From Enoplolaimus lenunculus (taxonomy: Eukaryota; Nematoda; Enoplea; Enoplida; Thoracostomopsidae), in NCBI GenBank assembly GCA_030248215.1, contig JASANG010002802.1:231476-295475 (forward strand): DNA of 64,000 nt, in the 5' to 3' direction. The position numbers were made by a program, and so were the translations under genes. Of the stretch, positions 50,301 through 62,778 are shown in pieces (position 1 is the first letter of the stretch; every line of letters starts with the position of its first letter). The notes beneath the pieces are model-generated. The model did no database searches and was not told the origin of the DNA. It saw only the letters and a program-made list of their open reading frames with translations.

Positions 50301-51501
50301 TATTTGAAATTTTGTTTTAAAGTTCGAGGTCCCGGATCTGGAAATTAAAACAACAGCCAACCGTGTAAAAACTGTATTGCTAACACCACCGTTAAAGACT
50401 TTTGTCAAATAATATCTATCTACGAGAAATAACACTTCAAATATTCTCTTGGACATAATTTAATCGTAATAGAGTTGCAACTATTAATCAATGAGTGTTG
50501 CAATAACATATACAAAACTCTACACCAAAGGTTGCGCCGAACTCACTTTTGCTGCAATGCTTTCAAACGCAACGATAATGCGTGCACCGCCATCTGTGTT
50601 GTTGCCAGTATAAAAAGATTCGAACTCTAAAACCACAATTAAAGCATTGCTATAACAGTATATATCTATATAAGAAAATCCGCGCATCATGCAAACGATT
50701 AGCTGAAATGAGGTAAGGTTAATAAATGTACACACTTTATCGTACACTTAAAAGTTGGTTTTGAAATCAGCATGCAAATGCCATTTTTCTGCCATATTCA
50801 GAATCAAAAATGGAATGCAGTGTTGTCTTTTAAAAGTGTACAGCAGATCATAAAACCGTTGCAAAACAACATATAGCAAACTTAATCAGCCGTGCCGGTG
50901 TTTTCAACAGGTTTTACGTAGTACCGTTTGAATGAAGACTGATATGCAACTATCAGTTCTAATATTTTAACTGCGGATCCAAATTTGCATCCAAATTACG
51001 AAACACAAATTTTTGATTTGCTTTACATAACCCTAACGTCTATGACAGTGCTTGGTAAAAGCATAACTTTTAAAATCTAATTGGGAAAGTAAGTAAACAT
51101 GAGCGACCTAGATTACAAAAGCTTGGAAACCGCAGATAAACACCAAAGTATTTACCATTGTGAATGCGCTGTTGATGCAAGCTTTTTTGTTCAGCCTTCA
51201 GATCCATTGTATTCTTGTCGCAATCGTTTGGTTCAATTAGGTTTACAGAAAATGGGTGTGATCTAATGACTTTCGGAAAGGTGACCAAAATCTTAACTGG
51301 TGCACTGTTTTGTTGAAAATGACTGAAATTTGGTTGAATGATTTATAGAAAATCGATAAAAATAGATATTTTATATTTTTAATTGAGATGCCCATTATTC
51401 AAGACCCAAAAGACTACGAGAAGAAGAAATTGTTGACCCAGCAGTAACATGAAAACTGCTACCAGCATTATTACAATAATGAACAAGCAAAATCCGGACA
51501 T
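47359..51501 (-). CDS. Small membrane protein (gene E), about 207 aa, unrecognised
   Basis: Exons 51449-51501, 51156-51262, 50547-50626, 48313-48404 and 47359-47650 join in one frame. The N-terminus (MSGFCLFIIVIMLVAVF) looks like a signal peptide or anchor, although its donor (GTTACT) is weak. A hydrophilic middle of about 95 residues carries two N-glycosylation sequons (NNT, NET). Then come a long hydrophobic segment (GAAVCLAAFIVICSYLLSIA), a basic region (TGRLRDKYRRGTLRQ) and a second weaker hydrophobic segment near the end (VGAGFQLFGGVLAAYFGI). It is predicted to sit in a cellular membrane. Two further open stretches in the intron (49199-49356, 48513-48800) might be alternative exons. I recognise no family. 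A membrane protein is unexpected as DNA-transposon cargo. Confidence 0.5.
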
Positions 51502-53032
51502 GTCTAAAATGTGGTCTATGACGCAATATAACATTCATCTTTGGCAGGTTATAAAACATAGCTAGAAGTATATTTTTTACATTGGAAATAGTGAAAAATA
51601 ACTATTACCGAATCCTAACTTTTCAGGTCAATTTCGCTTGATAAAACATACGACATTACAAAACAGGTATATATTACCGCTGTGTAGGGAATCTAAATGC
51701 TCGTGAGTAGAAACATTCAACAAACACGAAATCTAGCCAATTTTTATTAGTCCTAACAACAATTAGACACAGTATGTATCAAAAATTTCCGGTGCAGACA
51801 ACTAAGAGTAACAAAGAATGTTTGTTAACCAGTTTTGCTACACAATTGTTTATAGAAATGGATACAATCTGTATAAAATTGCCTCTCCCTAAAATAGCGG
51901 GTTTTGCTTTCCTTAACAAAGCATAACTCTACATAACTAAAATTTAGCAAACAACTTTATACCAAAGCTTGGCCAATTTGGGAATTTAAAATTTGAAGGA
52001 AATCGGAGCACCCGTCACTTTAGCCCTCCAACAACTTGTGCGGAAAATGTGTTCAATGGAAAATGGGAAATTACTTTCTTACAGAAGTGTATGAAAGCAA
52101 CAAATTTCAATATTGGCATCTCAGAAGAGTTCGCATATCCGTTGTATATAAAAATGCATAATTCGAGTATTTCTGGTGAAATCGGTCTGGCCCGTAAACT
52201 AGAAAGCTTTAGGCTGCTCTTCAATTGCCCAAAAATTTGATGCTTGGGGACCAGTTTTGCGCAGATTGGTTGTCAGCGTTACACATATAAAATTTAACGT
52301 ACACAATATGGGACAGCGTTTTATAAAAACATAAACATTTGTCATAGAATAATATATGCCGAAATCGATGTTTAAACCAACAACATTTTGCAAATTTGCA
52401 ATATGAAATAAAAGTACCCAATATGAAACAGTTTTATAAATACATCAACATTTTTGTCATCAGAATAGTATGTGTACAAATCGATGTAATACATCAAGCA
52501 AACCCGGTCTTATTGACAAAGGAAAACTGCAGGTAAGAAATCTTCCTATGTAAAAATAGCACAGTATTGGGTTAACTAGAAAACTTTGGCCCCCCTAAAA
52601 ATGGGCAATTTGACGTTAACCAGCGTTTCTAGTAAAATTTTCACCCTTCCAATTATCTAGCGAAAATTTACAAATGTCCCGTGAGCCCTAAGCTATTTCT
52701 CATATTACTTTACAGTAGGTTACTTGCGGATCAATTTTGTACAAATGGTTGTCAGTGTTTCAAATACTTTTTAAAATTACAATCAGTACATATGGAGCAA
52801 CATTTAAAATACATAGTAATAAATGAAACCTAATATGTTTCAATCAATAGTATTTTATACTTTCGTTTAAAGCCGTGTTCCTGATCAGAACCGGCAAGAT
52901 CCTATTGTAGGAATTTCTCAACACAAGAAAATTTTGCTTAAAAACAAAAAGCAACAGACTGAAAAGGAAAGAAGCATAAATTACACTTAAATATGACCAC
53001 TAGCGCATCTGACGTGTTTACAGTTGATTTTT
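51502..53032. other. Spacer between genes C and E with a degenerate local repeat
   Basis: Between about 52225 and 52860 a block with GGWYCARTTTTGYRCARATTGGTTGTCAG, then TTTATAAAWACAT and AAATCGATGT, recurs two to three times in diverged form (near 52240, 52400 and 52730). No exon with both splice sites was found. Overlapping frames on both strands at 52015-52240 look like chance. Confidence 0.45.
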
Positions 53033-54660
53033 TCAGGTATTTGATAGCCAAGGAAATTTTGCAATAATTTCAGGATTTTTCTCACCATAATCATACAAGA
53101 TTTCTTCACCAATAGATATGTCACGAATTGCCTTGATCATTATAAATGGTTCAACAAGGAGATAAACCAAAACAGCTTTTGCATTTGGACAGATTCTGCT
53201 ATGGTTAACCAATCTCCCCAAACGCGTCGTTTCCTCAGTTGCATCGATACACATGGTATTTCCAAATTTGTCTTCAAAATAAAACATGAAACTGCCGTCT
53301 TCTCCATTTTCGTTATACCTGGCTTCCGCTGCGGCAGCAGCTATATGCGTCAATAGTTTGCCATCGTAGCAAATAATCATTTCATTTGTTCGGATGAGTT
53401 TTTGGCTGAAAATTCCTTTCCCACGAGTCTCGGTGTCCATCACACGTAAATAAGGAGGGTCGTCGTGGATTAATTTGAATAACTCGTTTCGCGCTGAAGA
53501 AAGTGTTGATTCAACTGAAATTCGTCGACTACGTCGCAGTGGTGTTTTTGTAGGTTCGACACTCGATATTTCAGCCACGTCTTGCTGTGTAAGTGTTTCT
53601 AAATCAATAAAACTAAAAACAAGTCTTGACCCTAATAGAGGAGCCGTAGTGTAGCGTGCAACCGGATTGCAATAAAAAGAGGAGCCGTAGCGGAATTTGG
53701 AAATTTTATCATTTAATTTCAGGAGACGCTACCGGATACTTATTTGTGTACCTTAACGAAAACTGATCTTAACCACGCTAGTTTTAGCTTTTTGCATGCT
53801 ATGATTTGATGGAATTACGTTTTTACAAAAGTTTTAGCATTTGCTGGATTTCTTGATAAAGATATAGATACTTATTTCGGCTAGGTCTAAAAAATTCACT
53901 GCTAATGTTTAAAATTCTTCAGTTTCACCAACTTGTATCTCTACTAGGATAAAAAGTTTTTCACTGGAACAAATAATGCGGGTTTTGATATTATAAAAGG
54001 ATTTGAAATGTATTTTTGTTTGCCGTTACCCTTGACCAATTTTTTTTTGCTTACTATTGTTTTTAAACGCGTTGTCCATTTGTTCCTTCGTGTCCAGTTT
54101 TCTTCGCTTGCTTTTGCTTTGCCATTTTTTGTCTATTGATTTTTTCGAATCGATTATTGCGTAACTGTAAGACCTTTTAGAATTAGGCCAACTTTTGTAG
54201 TCGTGCTGCTGTGACGAATAATCCAACGTCGCAGGCGCTTTAAATTAAAATTTATGCTAGAAACATATCGCTATTAATAGTAAGAAATTGTCATGCACAG
54301 AGAGAACATAATACCATGTAAACACCCTAGACATTCTTCAGTATAGAACAACGAGACTAATGTTTACCAACAGCATAAAACATAGCCTAACGGGTGAAAC
54401 TAAAACGAACGTATGGTGCGTTGAACAGGTCTGGTAACATCGTTTACCTACTGCAACACTATAAACTCACTTGATTTGTTTGCAGTATTTGAACATTGTA
54501 AATGACCAGTCGAGTCATTCGACATATCGTCATTTGCTTCATTGTTGGTGTGCTCACCATCCGAATTCGAACGGTCATGAGTTGACTGACTAAGCAGCAT
54601 CAAACCATCATTTGCTTTAGTGCTTTTGTTAATTTCAACTGGTGATTGTTTGTCCGCCAT
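53033..54660 (-). CDS. PR-Set7/SET8-like lysine methyltransferase (gene C), 251 aa
   Basis: Exons 54471-54660 (ATG, 63 codons plus 1 nt) and 53033-53598 (stop) join in phase. The N-terminal third is Ser/Asn/Asp-rich, followed by a basic patch (LRRSRRIS). The SET domain occupies about residues 115-251: ETRGKGIFS (AdoMet-binding turn), YDGKLL, a MFYFED strand, IDATEETTRLGRLVNHS (pseudoknot), GEEILYDYGE (catalytic Tyr) and a C-terminal FPWL. This order and the FPWL end match animal PR-Set7/KMT5A, which monomethylates H4K20. No post-SET Cys triad is seen, as in that subfamily. A cassette exon at 54026-54238 (acceptor in phase, stop TAA) would give a short SET-less isoform with a Lys/Arg-rich tail. 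The protein probably acts on host or element chromatin; the substrate is inference. Confidence 0.85.
53040..53460 (-). other. SET domain of gene C
   Basis: All hallmark elements are present in order: GKG, YDG, NHS and the GEE...YDYG motif. The spacing between YYF-type and NHS motifs resembles SET8 more than EZH, SUV39 or SMYD families. The domain ends four residues before the stop, as in SET8. Confidence 0.9.
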
Positions 54661-54883
54661 TTGGTATTTCTCTGTATAAATAATCTTAAATTGGATATCT
54701 GTATTTTACTGTTTATTCACGAATCATTTTATTTGTACTGTTAAAAACTCATATAAACAATAAACGAAATTGTAAGTGACGTGACAGCATATTGTACTCT
54801 ATCTAAAAGTTTTCTTTTAAACTAAAAATGTATAAAATGTTTCTATAAGCAGTTTTTTGGCGACCCAAAAACATTGTGATGAG

Positions 54884-57800
54884 CTAAAATTCGATTGACG
54901 ATTTAATACCAAGTTCTCTCGACAACTGGCCAAAAAGATCCTCTTCGCCGTTAATGCTGTCGCATTCTAAATCAGAATTGTCAGACTGGCTGCTGATTTC
55001 GTTTTGTATATCAAAATCTGGCTTTTTTTCGTCCTTGTTTGTGGTTTCATTTTCAACCGTGGTTGTGTCTTCGTTATTGACTGTAACAGGTTAATGTAGA
55101 CATTTTATAAAAATGAAAACAGTTTTGGAATATACGACCAAACAAAATTTCATGCATCAAACAGACATAATTTGATACCTATTTTATAAAGTTATGTAAT
55201 GAAAAATAAAAAACTTCTAGTATCGTAATTTAGCCTTATTAGCAAAACTCATAACTAACAATTCATTTGGTCGTTTAGTTGCATAACCCACGATGAACCA
55301 ACAACTTCGAAATTACGAAGTGAATTATTCGCAATTTGTTTTGGAGTAATACTTGTGTCCGGCGGTCCAATTTGGATATTACTAAGTGATGCATTTGCAG
55401 TGTTTGTTATCGCTGGCTTTGAAGTTACAGCTGTGTCCATCGACTTTCGCGAATATGATCCAGTGGATTGACACTCAACAGACTGTATAGGCTGGAACTC
55501 AAATCTACCATGCGAAACAACCGGTTTTGTATTATCTGAATTGACTTTGTCAAATTTCTTTTCGTCCGATGTTGCTAGACATACAAACAAATTGCGAAAA
55601 TCAAATGTTTTGAAATGACAACCTGCATTTTTAACTGCCTCACAAGCACCACTATGCAGAGTTGGATGTGGGTAAAGAACTTTTAGGTACCCAGTCAAAA
55701 ATAAATTCTATCCGCTTGTGTAAAACGGCGCAAAAAATCTACCTGCTACAGACTTTTATTCGCGCCCGAAGTTAAACTCGTATTATTAAGATTTAATGTG
55801 ATTTGAACTTTAATGAAGTTTTGGTTTTATAGCTTCAATTAATTTTACACAGGAAAGTTCACTAGAAACCACAAATCTTAACCCGCGGTTATACCCGCGA
55901 CTGAAATTCACAACCTGACCCGCGTTTACCACCGAAATCCTATTACTTAAGCCCCTTTGACGCATAAAAAAGTTTTCAAATTTTGACAGTCACTTCTATT
56001 CCTTCACACTTTTAAACATTAAAATTTACTTACCGTGTAGTGATGTGGGCTCAACAACGTCGTTTGTCCAACATTTTCGTATAGAAGGATAGTTTGTTCC
56101 GTGTGAACACCTTACGAAAATCTCTTTGTTAACGTTAATACGCCGATCTTCGGCACACGTTGAACAGCAGTATTTGTCTAAAACGCAAATCGGAATTGAG
56201 TGTGCAATATAAGGCTCAACTTTAGCCTCGTTTACTGCTGTTTAGCCTGAGAAAGTTTGTCGAATGTTTCAAAAGCCGCAGCATTGAACAATTCGGTTTC
56301 AGATTAGCTGCCCTGACAAAGTATATAAACACCACATATATGAACAGCGAGTGACAACTCACAAACAACTGGTGAAGCACTACTTGCGCAAACGAATCTT
56401 TGTGCGTGGTCGTCTCTAATACACCGACACAATGCATGACAACGATTTTGACATCTTTGCAAACGGTCATTACCTTAAACACGATTTTTTAGTTCGTTAT
56501 CAACACCACTATATGCCTATCAATACAACAGATCAATGGTGGGCGAAATGAAGCGCTAACTAATTGCGAATGCAAGCTCAAAATTATCATATCATCAAAC
56601 ATGGCATGACAGTGTTGACGCAGAAATAGTAGAAAAACTTAATAGAAGCACATGTCAACCTTTTTTTTCACATCCACTGAAAATTTGAGAATCCGCTTCA
56701 AAATGTTGTTTAAATGCACAAGACTCGCACATCGGCGCCGAAACTCTGATGCTAGTTGGATCTGGAAATAGTAAATTCCAGCCATTTGGCTCAATTATAT
56801 ATTTAAGTATAGCAATGGCAAAATAAACTTTGAACACAATCGAAGGTCACAAGAACTTCATGCTAATGACAAATAAAGCGCAAGATTATATTTTGACTGG
56901 GAGTGCCGCTATGTCTGGACTTTTATGGTGGCCGCGACCGGGCCCAGTACCAACCGGGTCAAGTTAGAACATGTAAAGATAAATGTCAGCATGAGCTACA
57001 ATATACGTATGTGAGTCAATTAAAGATTGTATATATAGGGCATTTCTACTGCAGACATATATAAGACGAAAACAATTCGTATTGCTCTTCTTTATAAACA
57101 AAGTTATATCTTTTGCTCTTTTCTACAAATTTCAACCCCTACACACTACTTACCTGAATTTGACATCACTCGCTTGAAACGATGGTGTAAAAAAACTATA
57201 AGATCTAAAAAGATAAATTCCACAAAAGGACGGGTTAATCACAACTTATTCAATATTATTTTGCAAAAGAACGTTAAAACTCTGACAAAAAGGTTTGGCT
57301 TCATATTGAAATTTCGGAAAAATACAGTTCACTTTTAGCTAGTTCTATAACAGTGAATTAAAAGTTTTGGGGCAATATATACGTCTGCAAGATTTAAGTT
57401 AAAATCGCCTGTTCTGGGAGCGTTTTGTTAGAAGTATGTATTAACATCGGCTAACTATGAACAATTCAAAGTTGATAGTATCTCAAAGCACAGCTTATAA
57501 GCTCGTGAATGAACATGTTTTTAAATGCGAAATTTTAAAATTTTACTTGAACGTTTATCTTACGTACGTATTTATTTTTAACGTGTATATATGCACGTAA
57601 ACTAACAGATGTTTTAAAAATTCGCGCCTTTTCGATGTTTTCATTCCTTCGAAAATTGATTTTAGAACCTTAAATTTTTTAACGAAAACTTATGTTGAAA
57701 CTGAGTTTGGCAAATAAAGCACTGGTTTTATACCTTTTTAACCACGGTGCAATTTTTGTAGTGCGGCCTTGAAAGCTTTAAAATCTCGAATACAACATTT

Positions 57801-60800
57801 CTGGAATCACTTGAAATCGTTTTATAAACCTTACTCCACATTATACAATACTTGAACGCCATCATAAACAAATTTAAAAAACAATTGAAACATTAAAACA
57901 TATATTCAACAATTAACAGAATTAAAGGTTATATATACATTTAAAACAATACCGACGACAAAGCTATGCATTACTGGTGCCACCTAAAGCCAGTACGTAC
58001 TCAGACAGCGGCGTTTGCAAAAGACTGTAGTTAGTTGTTCTTAGCTTATTGCACTTAAGCTAGTCAATGTGTTTTAGCTTGCTTAGTAATTGTTTCATCT
58101 AAACAACGTTTTCGTTAGGTTGGAAACTGGTATGCCGTTTACGTTACTGAAGGCATTTTAATATTCCCAGTTCTCACAATGCCACCCTTGTTGGACCCTG
58201 TATGCAAAATAAACGTCTCAGTATAGACCCACTTAAACAAGAACATACCCGCAACATTTAAGAGTTTAAAAACTTCCAGACCCTTCACCAACTGGAACGG
58301 GTATAGTTTTGAACACAATTATAGCTAAAACGGTACCTTATAAATAAAAATTTATCTGAACAGCATAACTATACACCCAATGAGGAGTTTACTGTAGCTG
58401 CGAATTAAAATTTGACCTTAAGTATATATTTGACCTACCTAGTACCTATTTATTTCATCGTGTTAATAAATGCAAACGATTAGATGTGTGGTCTTTCTTT
58501 TACAATTATTGAAAGGCAATTACTCCAGCGGCAGCGATTATGCAACAAACATTTCATTGTTAAAACACTTCTACATAATTGTTTCTAGTGCAGTAGGTAT
58601 TTCTTCTTTACACGCCCTCAAAAAATTATTTTCTGCGTAACACTTTGACAGCTTTACTGGTCATGTGGCTGAATTCTAAACACACGTCTAGAATTTCTTC
58701 TCTTGCATCCTAAACCAAAAGCGGCTATTTATCATACGTGGGCCACAACAGAACTGATTTATTTATTTTGCGTTATATATAATTGGCATAGAAATTTGTA
58801 AAATTAGTCAAAATGCTCAATACATGATGATATTTCTTATTCGTAATCAATGTGCACTGAAGAAAACTACTTACCCCTTTTTTGCCAGGACCGCCTGGAT
58901 TTCGTTTTCGTATATCAGGTAGCAAACTTCGTGTTCCGACGTTTAACGTCATCGCTAAATAGGAATATAGAATATTGTTAGCTTCCACTTTCTCAATATA
59001 ACCTCGTTGATGCATATTCTCTAACAAACATTTAAAATATCCGTTTACGGTCCGGTATTTCTACGATCCGCCGACATTCTGCTTTATTGGTAAGCCAACC
59101 AGCTGAACTATGTTAACATACCGTGTCTCTCTTATCAAGAACTGACCGTACAGTTAGAAATTACGTATCCAAGCACAAAAAACATAGGTTAGAAATTCTA
59201 ATCCGTCTGAAGAGTTTAATAGTAGTTTTACCTTTTGGGCTCAAAACATTAGAAACCTTTGCTCCATGTTTGTTTGTAACATCCAAAGAAAGCACACGGC
59301 GAGATTTGCTATTTCGAACTAAAAATCAAAGCACACAATCCTTAGCAGTACACACCCTTGAAATATGTTGTTTTTTGAACATTCTAATTAAAACTGCATG
59401 CATTGTCTCGGTGTTTTTTATGAAACAAAATTTGTAACAACAACTTGTATAAAAATAACATGTTATTTGCTGCCACTGTGGCTAGAAACTTGGTCTGAAC
59501 GGGGCAATTCTCTGAAAAATTGGCTCCCAAGCAATCAACGACCTTTTAAAATTATTCTATCGTTTTTTGTAAAAACGCCAATATGATACCTATAGTACAG
59601 CTATTCAACGTATTTTTCTTGTAATATATAGTCCAAAGTACGCACGGACGGACCATGTCCTTTTATTTCACGGACCGATTATATCTAGTGGAAAGTGGAG
59701 GAACCAAATTGCCGGCGGGGGGGGGGGGGGGTAGATTTTCTGATAACACCGAAGTCATACCCTTATTACATTTCAAAGCCTTCAGCTAAAGCAATATTTT
59801 AATTTCTCATGGCATTCTAGCGGCAACGGTTACCTTTGCTTCCAGAAGGCGAAGTATCAATCGAGGAAGCGAGTGATGTAATTCGGCTATCTGCTGATTG
59901 CGGATGAAGTTGACTTTGATTGCCTTCTAGTATAATGTAGGATGTTTTTAAATAAAAACTACTCATAAAATTACACACTGGATAAGCGGGTATCATCGCC
60001 GCTTTTAAAAGTGAGTTTTGGCTAGTCTCTGCAAATGCATGTAGGTAGTTTTTAAAACCAATCACAACCCAAAATTATAGACATTTTCATACACAGAAGG
60101 CTTAAAATTAAAGACTTTTTACCACAGTCTCAGAGTTAAACTTGCATATTAAACAAAGTTAAAAATTGCAGTTAAATATTCGTACTATGTCTTGGAGTGG
60201 TCCAAGATGCTTTTCGTTTTGCCGAGTGATTCTGCAATTTTAGTCGTCCTGAAGTTAACCACAGATATAAAGATTTGCGTACAAATACAAATCAGCAGGC
60301 TTTTAGAGGAATATACCTATTTCCGCTGAAATTCCTGCAAAATTTATATTTCGATTCCGATTCCGGTTGAAAGTTATTCCTGCTCCGGAATTTCCGCAAT
60401 TTTAGACGTCCTGAAGTTAACCACAGATATAAAGCTCGAGTGCTTTTCATATGTTATAGTGATAAAAAATAGCATTTTGTTTTGCGGACAAATACAAATC
60501 ATAGGTTTTTAGCGGAATACCTATTTCCATTGAAATTCTTCAAAATTTATATTTCGATTCCGATTCCGGCCGAATGTTTTTCCTGTTCCGGTATTCCGTC
60601 TTCTTTGGCGTTGTGCCAACAATCACAACATTTTGAGCTAAAGTGCTGGAAAATTTAAATGCCGGTTCCAATTACGATTTTGACTAAATTTCATTCCGGT
60701 TGTAACCCTGCAAATTACAGCGGATAATGTGCAACAAATTAGTCATATGCACAAGAGTTGAATGCCTCACACGTGCCTGCTATTACGTATTCATTTGCAA

Positions 60801-62188
60801 TGAATCAACTTTAATGATAATCCTGATTTTTAAATTCGGTTGTGAGAATTTTCGGATATAGCTGTCGAAACAAATTATAGGTATACTTCAATAGTTACTA
60901 AACATGCCAAAAATTTACCCCATTTTTTCGGAGTGTCTTTGCCGTAGTAATCGTTAGCAGCGTAATTTCGAACAGCGTTTTGATCTCTATTTATTAAGGT
61001 GTCCACTCCAAGATCCAATTCTTTGTCCACGTTCAATACAGCTATAGTTGCATTTTATTATATATACAGTAACAAAAGTCGTCAAACAGAAAATTTGCAT
61101 CAAACTTTCACACGTCGCACTAACGTGCATGGGCCGATTAACGAGCAGAATTTTCTGTTTATGGGTCCTTTAACCCGCATAATATCAATGTACAAACGGC
61201 CCGATTTTAAAAATTTGTGAATGGCTTGAATACCTTAATCGCGGTACTAAAAATTAACGTATTAAATACTGTACTATGAAGTGAGCTCATTTGCATGTGT
61301 GTTGGTCATACACAGTGTGTGGTGCATTAAAACATACAAAATGATTCATCGCATGAGTTCCAATCCATTGGAGATTCCAGCACGTCGAGCGCATGGTCAC
61401 TAGCGGCCGAACTGAATTTGAAAATGAGATCAGTACCACCAATGGCATCACAAAAATCATCGAAATCTGTCTCGGCTAAAATAATCTTGAATGTGCATAC
61501 AGTGGTAAAATGGATGCTTAACCCTTTCGCTCATAGAGTATACTATGATCGACAAAATACAATAATGTACAAGCAATACACACACTGTGAGCACTGTTCA
61601 ACATTTATAACATGTATGCGCAGTGTTAAATCTCCACAGACGTGAGAGCCCCCTTGGGCTCGAGCGTCAAACTCCTATAGCTCAGTGGTCATCGTAAAGG
61701 CCTCCCACCGGTGAGACTGAGGTTCGAATCTCACCTTGAAATTACATCTCATGTGAAATTGGAAATATTCATGTGAGAAAGGGAGTAATAATATAGATAC
61801 GAGTGCGCTAAAACTTTTTTATAGAGCCGAACAAAGACATTGTTGTAAGAAGGCGTTGGCTGCCAGTAAAATTTGTACTTCTTTGACATAGATATAATTA
61901 TTTTACGTTTGATCTGCTTTCTGATTCAACTATGGTTTTTAACAAAAGTTCTATGCTAATCTCCGACTAAACTGTTCGCCAAAATTATATTTATTCGTAA
62001 CTGAGCTTAACGAAGTCAAACGCTCCTAAAATGGTGTTGTTGCTGCTTCATTTGAAGTGCATAATGAAAGTTTACATTTCAATGTATACTCTGAACTTAC
62101 TGAAATTTGAAAAGTGATCCAACTTTGGTATCGGTGAAAGAAAAGTTGCAGCGATCTGGTTTTCGGTTGGGATTTCCAAATCTATCAT
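54884..62188 (-). CDS. Cys/His-cluster protein with acidic tail (gene D), 384 aa, unrecognised
   Basis: Exons in order: 62101-62188 (ATG), 61338-61475, 61234-61246 (13-nt microexon), 60919-60986, 59834-59926, 58875-58954, 57154-57172 (19 nt), 56034-56177, 55260-55574, 54884-55080 (stop). All phases agree and sum to 385 codons. The first third is acidic (ETDFDDFCDAIGG). A GPGKKG-rich basic patch follows. Residues about 168-203 hold Cys at 170, 171, 174, 190 and 202 with His 192, a possible zinc site of no class I can name. The C-terminus is acidic and Ser-rich (EEDLFGQLSRELG). If the donor at 55259 is not used, exon 55260-55574 reads directly into a TAG at 55255-55257, giving a shorter protein. 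As the most upstream gene, nearest the right end, it may be a regulator or transposase partner (inference). Confidence 0.75.
59717..59731 (+). repeat. Poly-G tract
   Basis: Fifteen consecutive G residues, preceded by GCCGGC, in an intron of gene D. On the transcribed minus-strand message this is poly-C. Length is likely variable or misassembled. Confidence 0.9.
60238..60600. repeat. Tandem duplication of about 165-190 bp
   Basis: Two adjacent units share CGTCCTGAAGTTAACCACAG, ATATAAAG, CAAATACAAATCA, TACCTATTTCC and ATTTATATTTCGATTCCGAT. The second has about 30 bp extra after ATATAAAG. It lies in the gene D intron between exons 60919-60986 and 59834-59926. Confidence 0.85.
61677..61740 (+). 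pseudogene. tRNA-like relic or tRNA-derived SINE head
   Basis: A-box-like TAGCTCAGTGGTC (61677-61689) and B-box-like GGTTCGAATC (61721-61730) are at tRNA-like spacing, but acceptor, D and T stems do not pair convincingly. It therefore looks like a decayed tRNA copy or the head of a short interspersed element and not a working tRNA. It lies inside the first intron of gene D, on the opposite strand. Confidence 0.55.
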
Positions 62189-62374
62189 AGCCAGGTTTGT
62201 GTCAGCAGCTTCGACGTGAAATTCAAATTTTTGCAAAATTAAAAGCTAAATCAAGCATTGAGAGCTATGTGCGGATAATTCGAGGTGCTTTGCGTGCGAT
62301 GCAAATAAAAAACACACTACGTCTATTACAGAATGAGCCGCGGCTGCGTTGTATACACTCTGACAACGTACTAC

Positions 62375-62778
62375 AGTATATGTCTGCTTCCAAAACATAT
62401 GTATTTACCTGAAGTTGCCATTTTGATACTTTTCTCCGTCTGCTGTCGAAGTACAAAACACTTATTGAGAAAGACAAGTGAAATATCGCTGCAAAAATAA
62501 ATAAAACTTAAGCTTACCTGCGATTCATTTTTGCAGGGATCTTTAGCTTTTATTATTTTTCACAACAAGCGTTTTGCACTTCGATAACAGACCGAGCGAA
62601 CTACCAAACTGGCATCTTCAGGTATATGTGCTTTTCAAGTATATGTCTACTTCAAAAGCACATGTCCATGAAGTTGCCATTCTATACTTTGCTCTGTCCG
62701 CTATCGATGAACAAAGGCTTCTTGAGAAAAACAAAAAGCTAAAGATCCCTGCAAAAATAAAGCGCATGTAAGCTTAAG
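62375..62778. mobile_element. Foldback MITE with a duplicated arm
   Basis: From 62507 to 62778 two arms of about 130 bp are inverted copies, ending CTTAAGCTTAC...GCAGGGATCTTTAGCTTTT and its complement. An extra copy of the right arm lies in direct orientation at 62375-62517, making a three-arm array. This produces the overlapping short frames seen there. It is located between gene D and the right end of the giant transposon. Confidence 0.75.

Noticed and set aside
56222-59586. Several 60-104-codon frames on both strands between gene D exons
   Set aside because: They lie in introns, lack splice signals and look like random translation of AT-rich DNA.
61677-61740. Functional tRNA gene
   Set aside because: A and B boxes are recognisable, but acceptor, D and T stems do not pair. 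Called as a tRNA-like relic.
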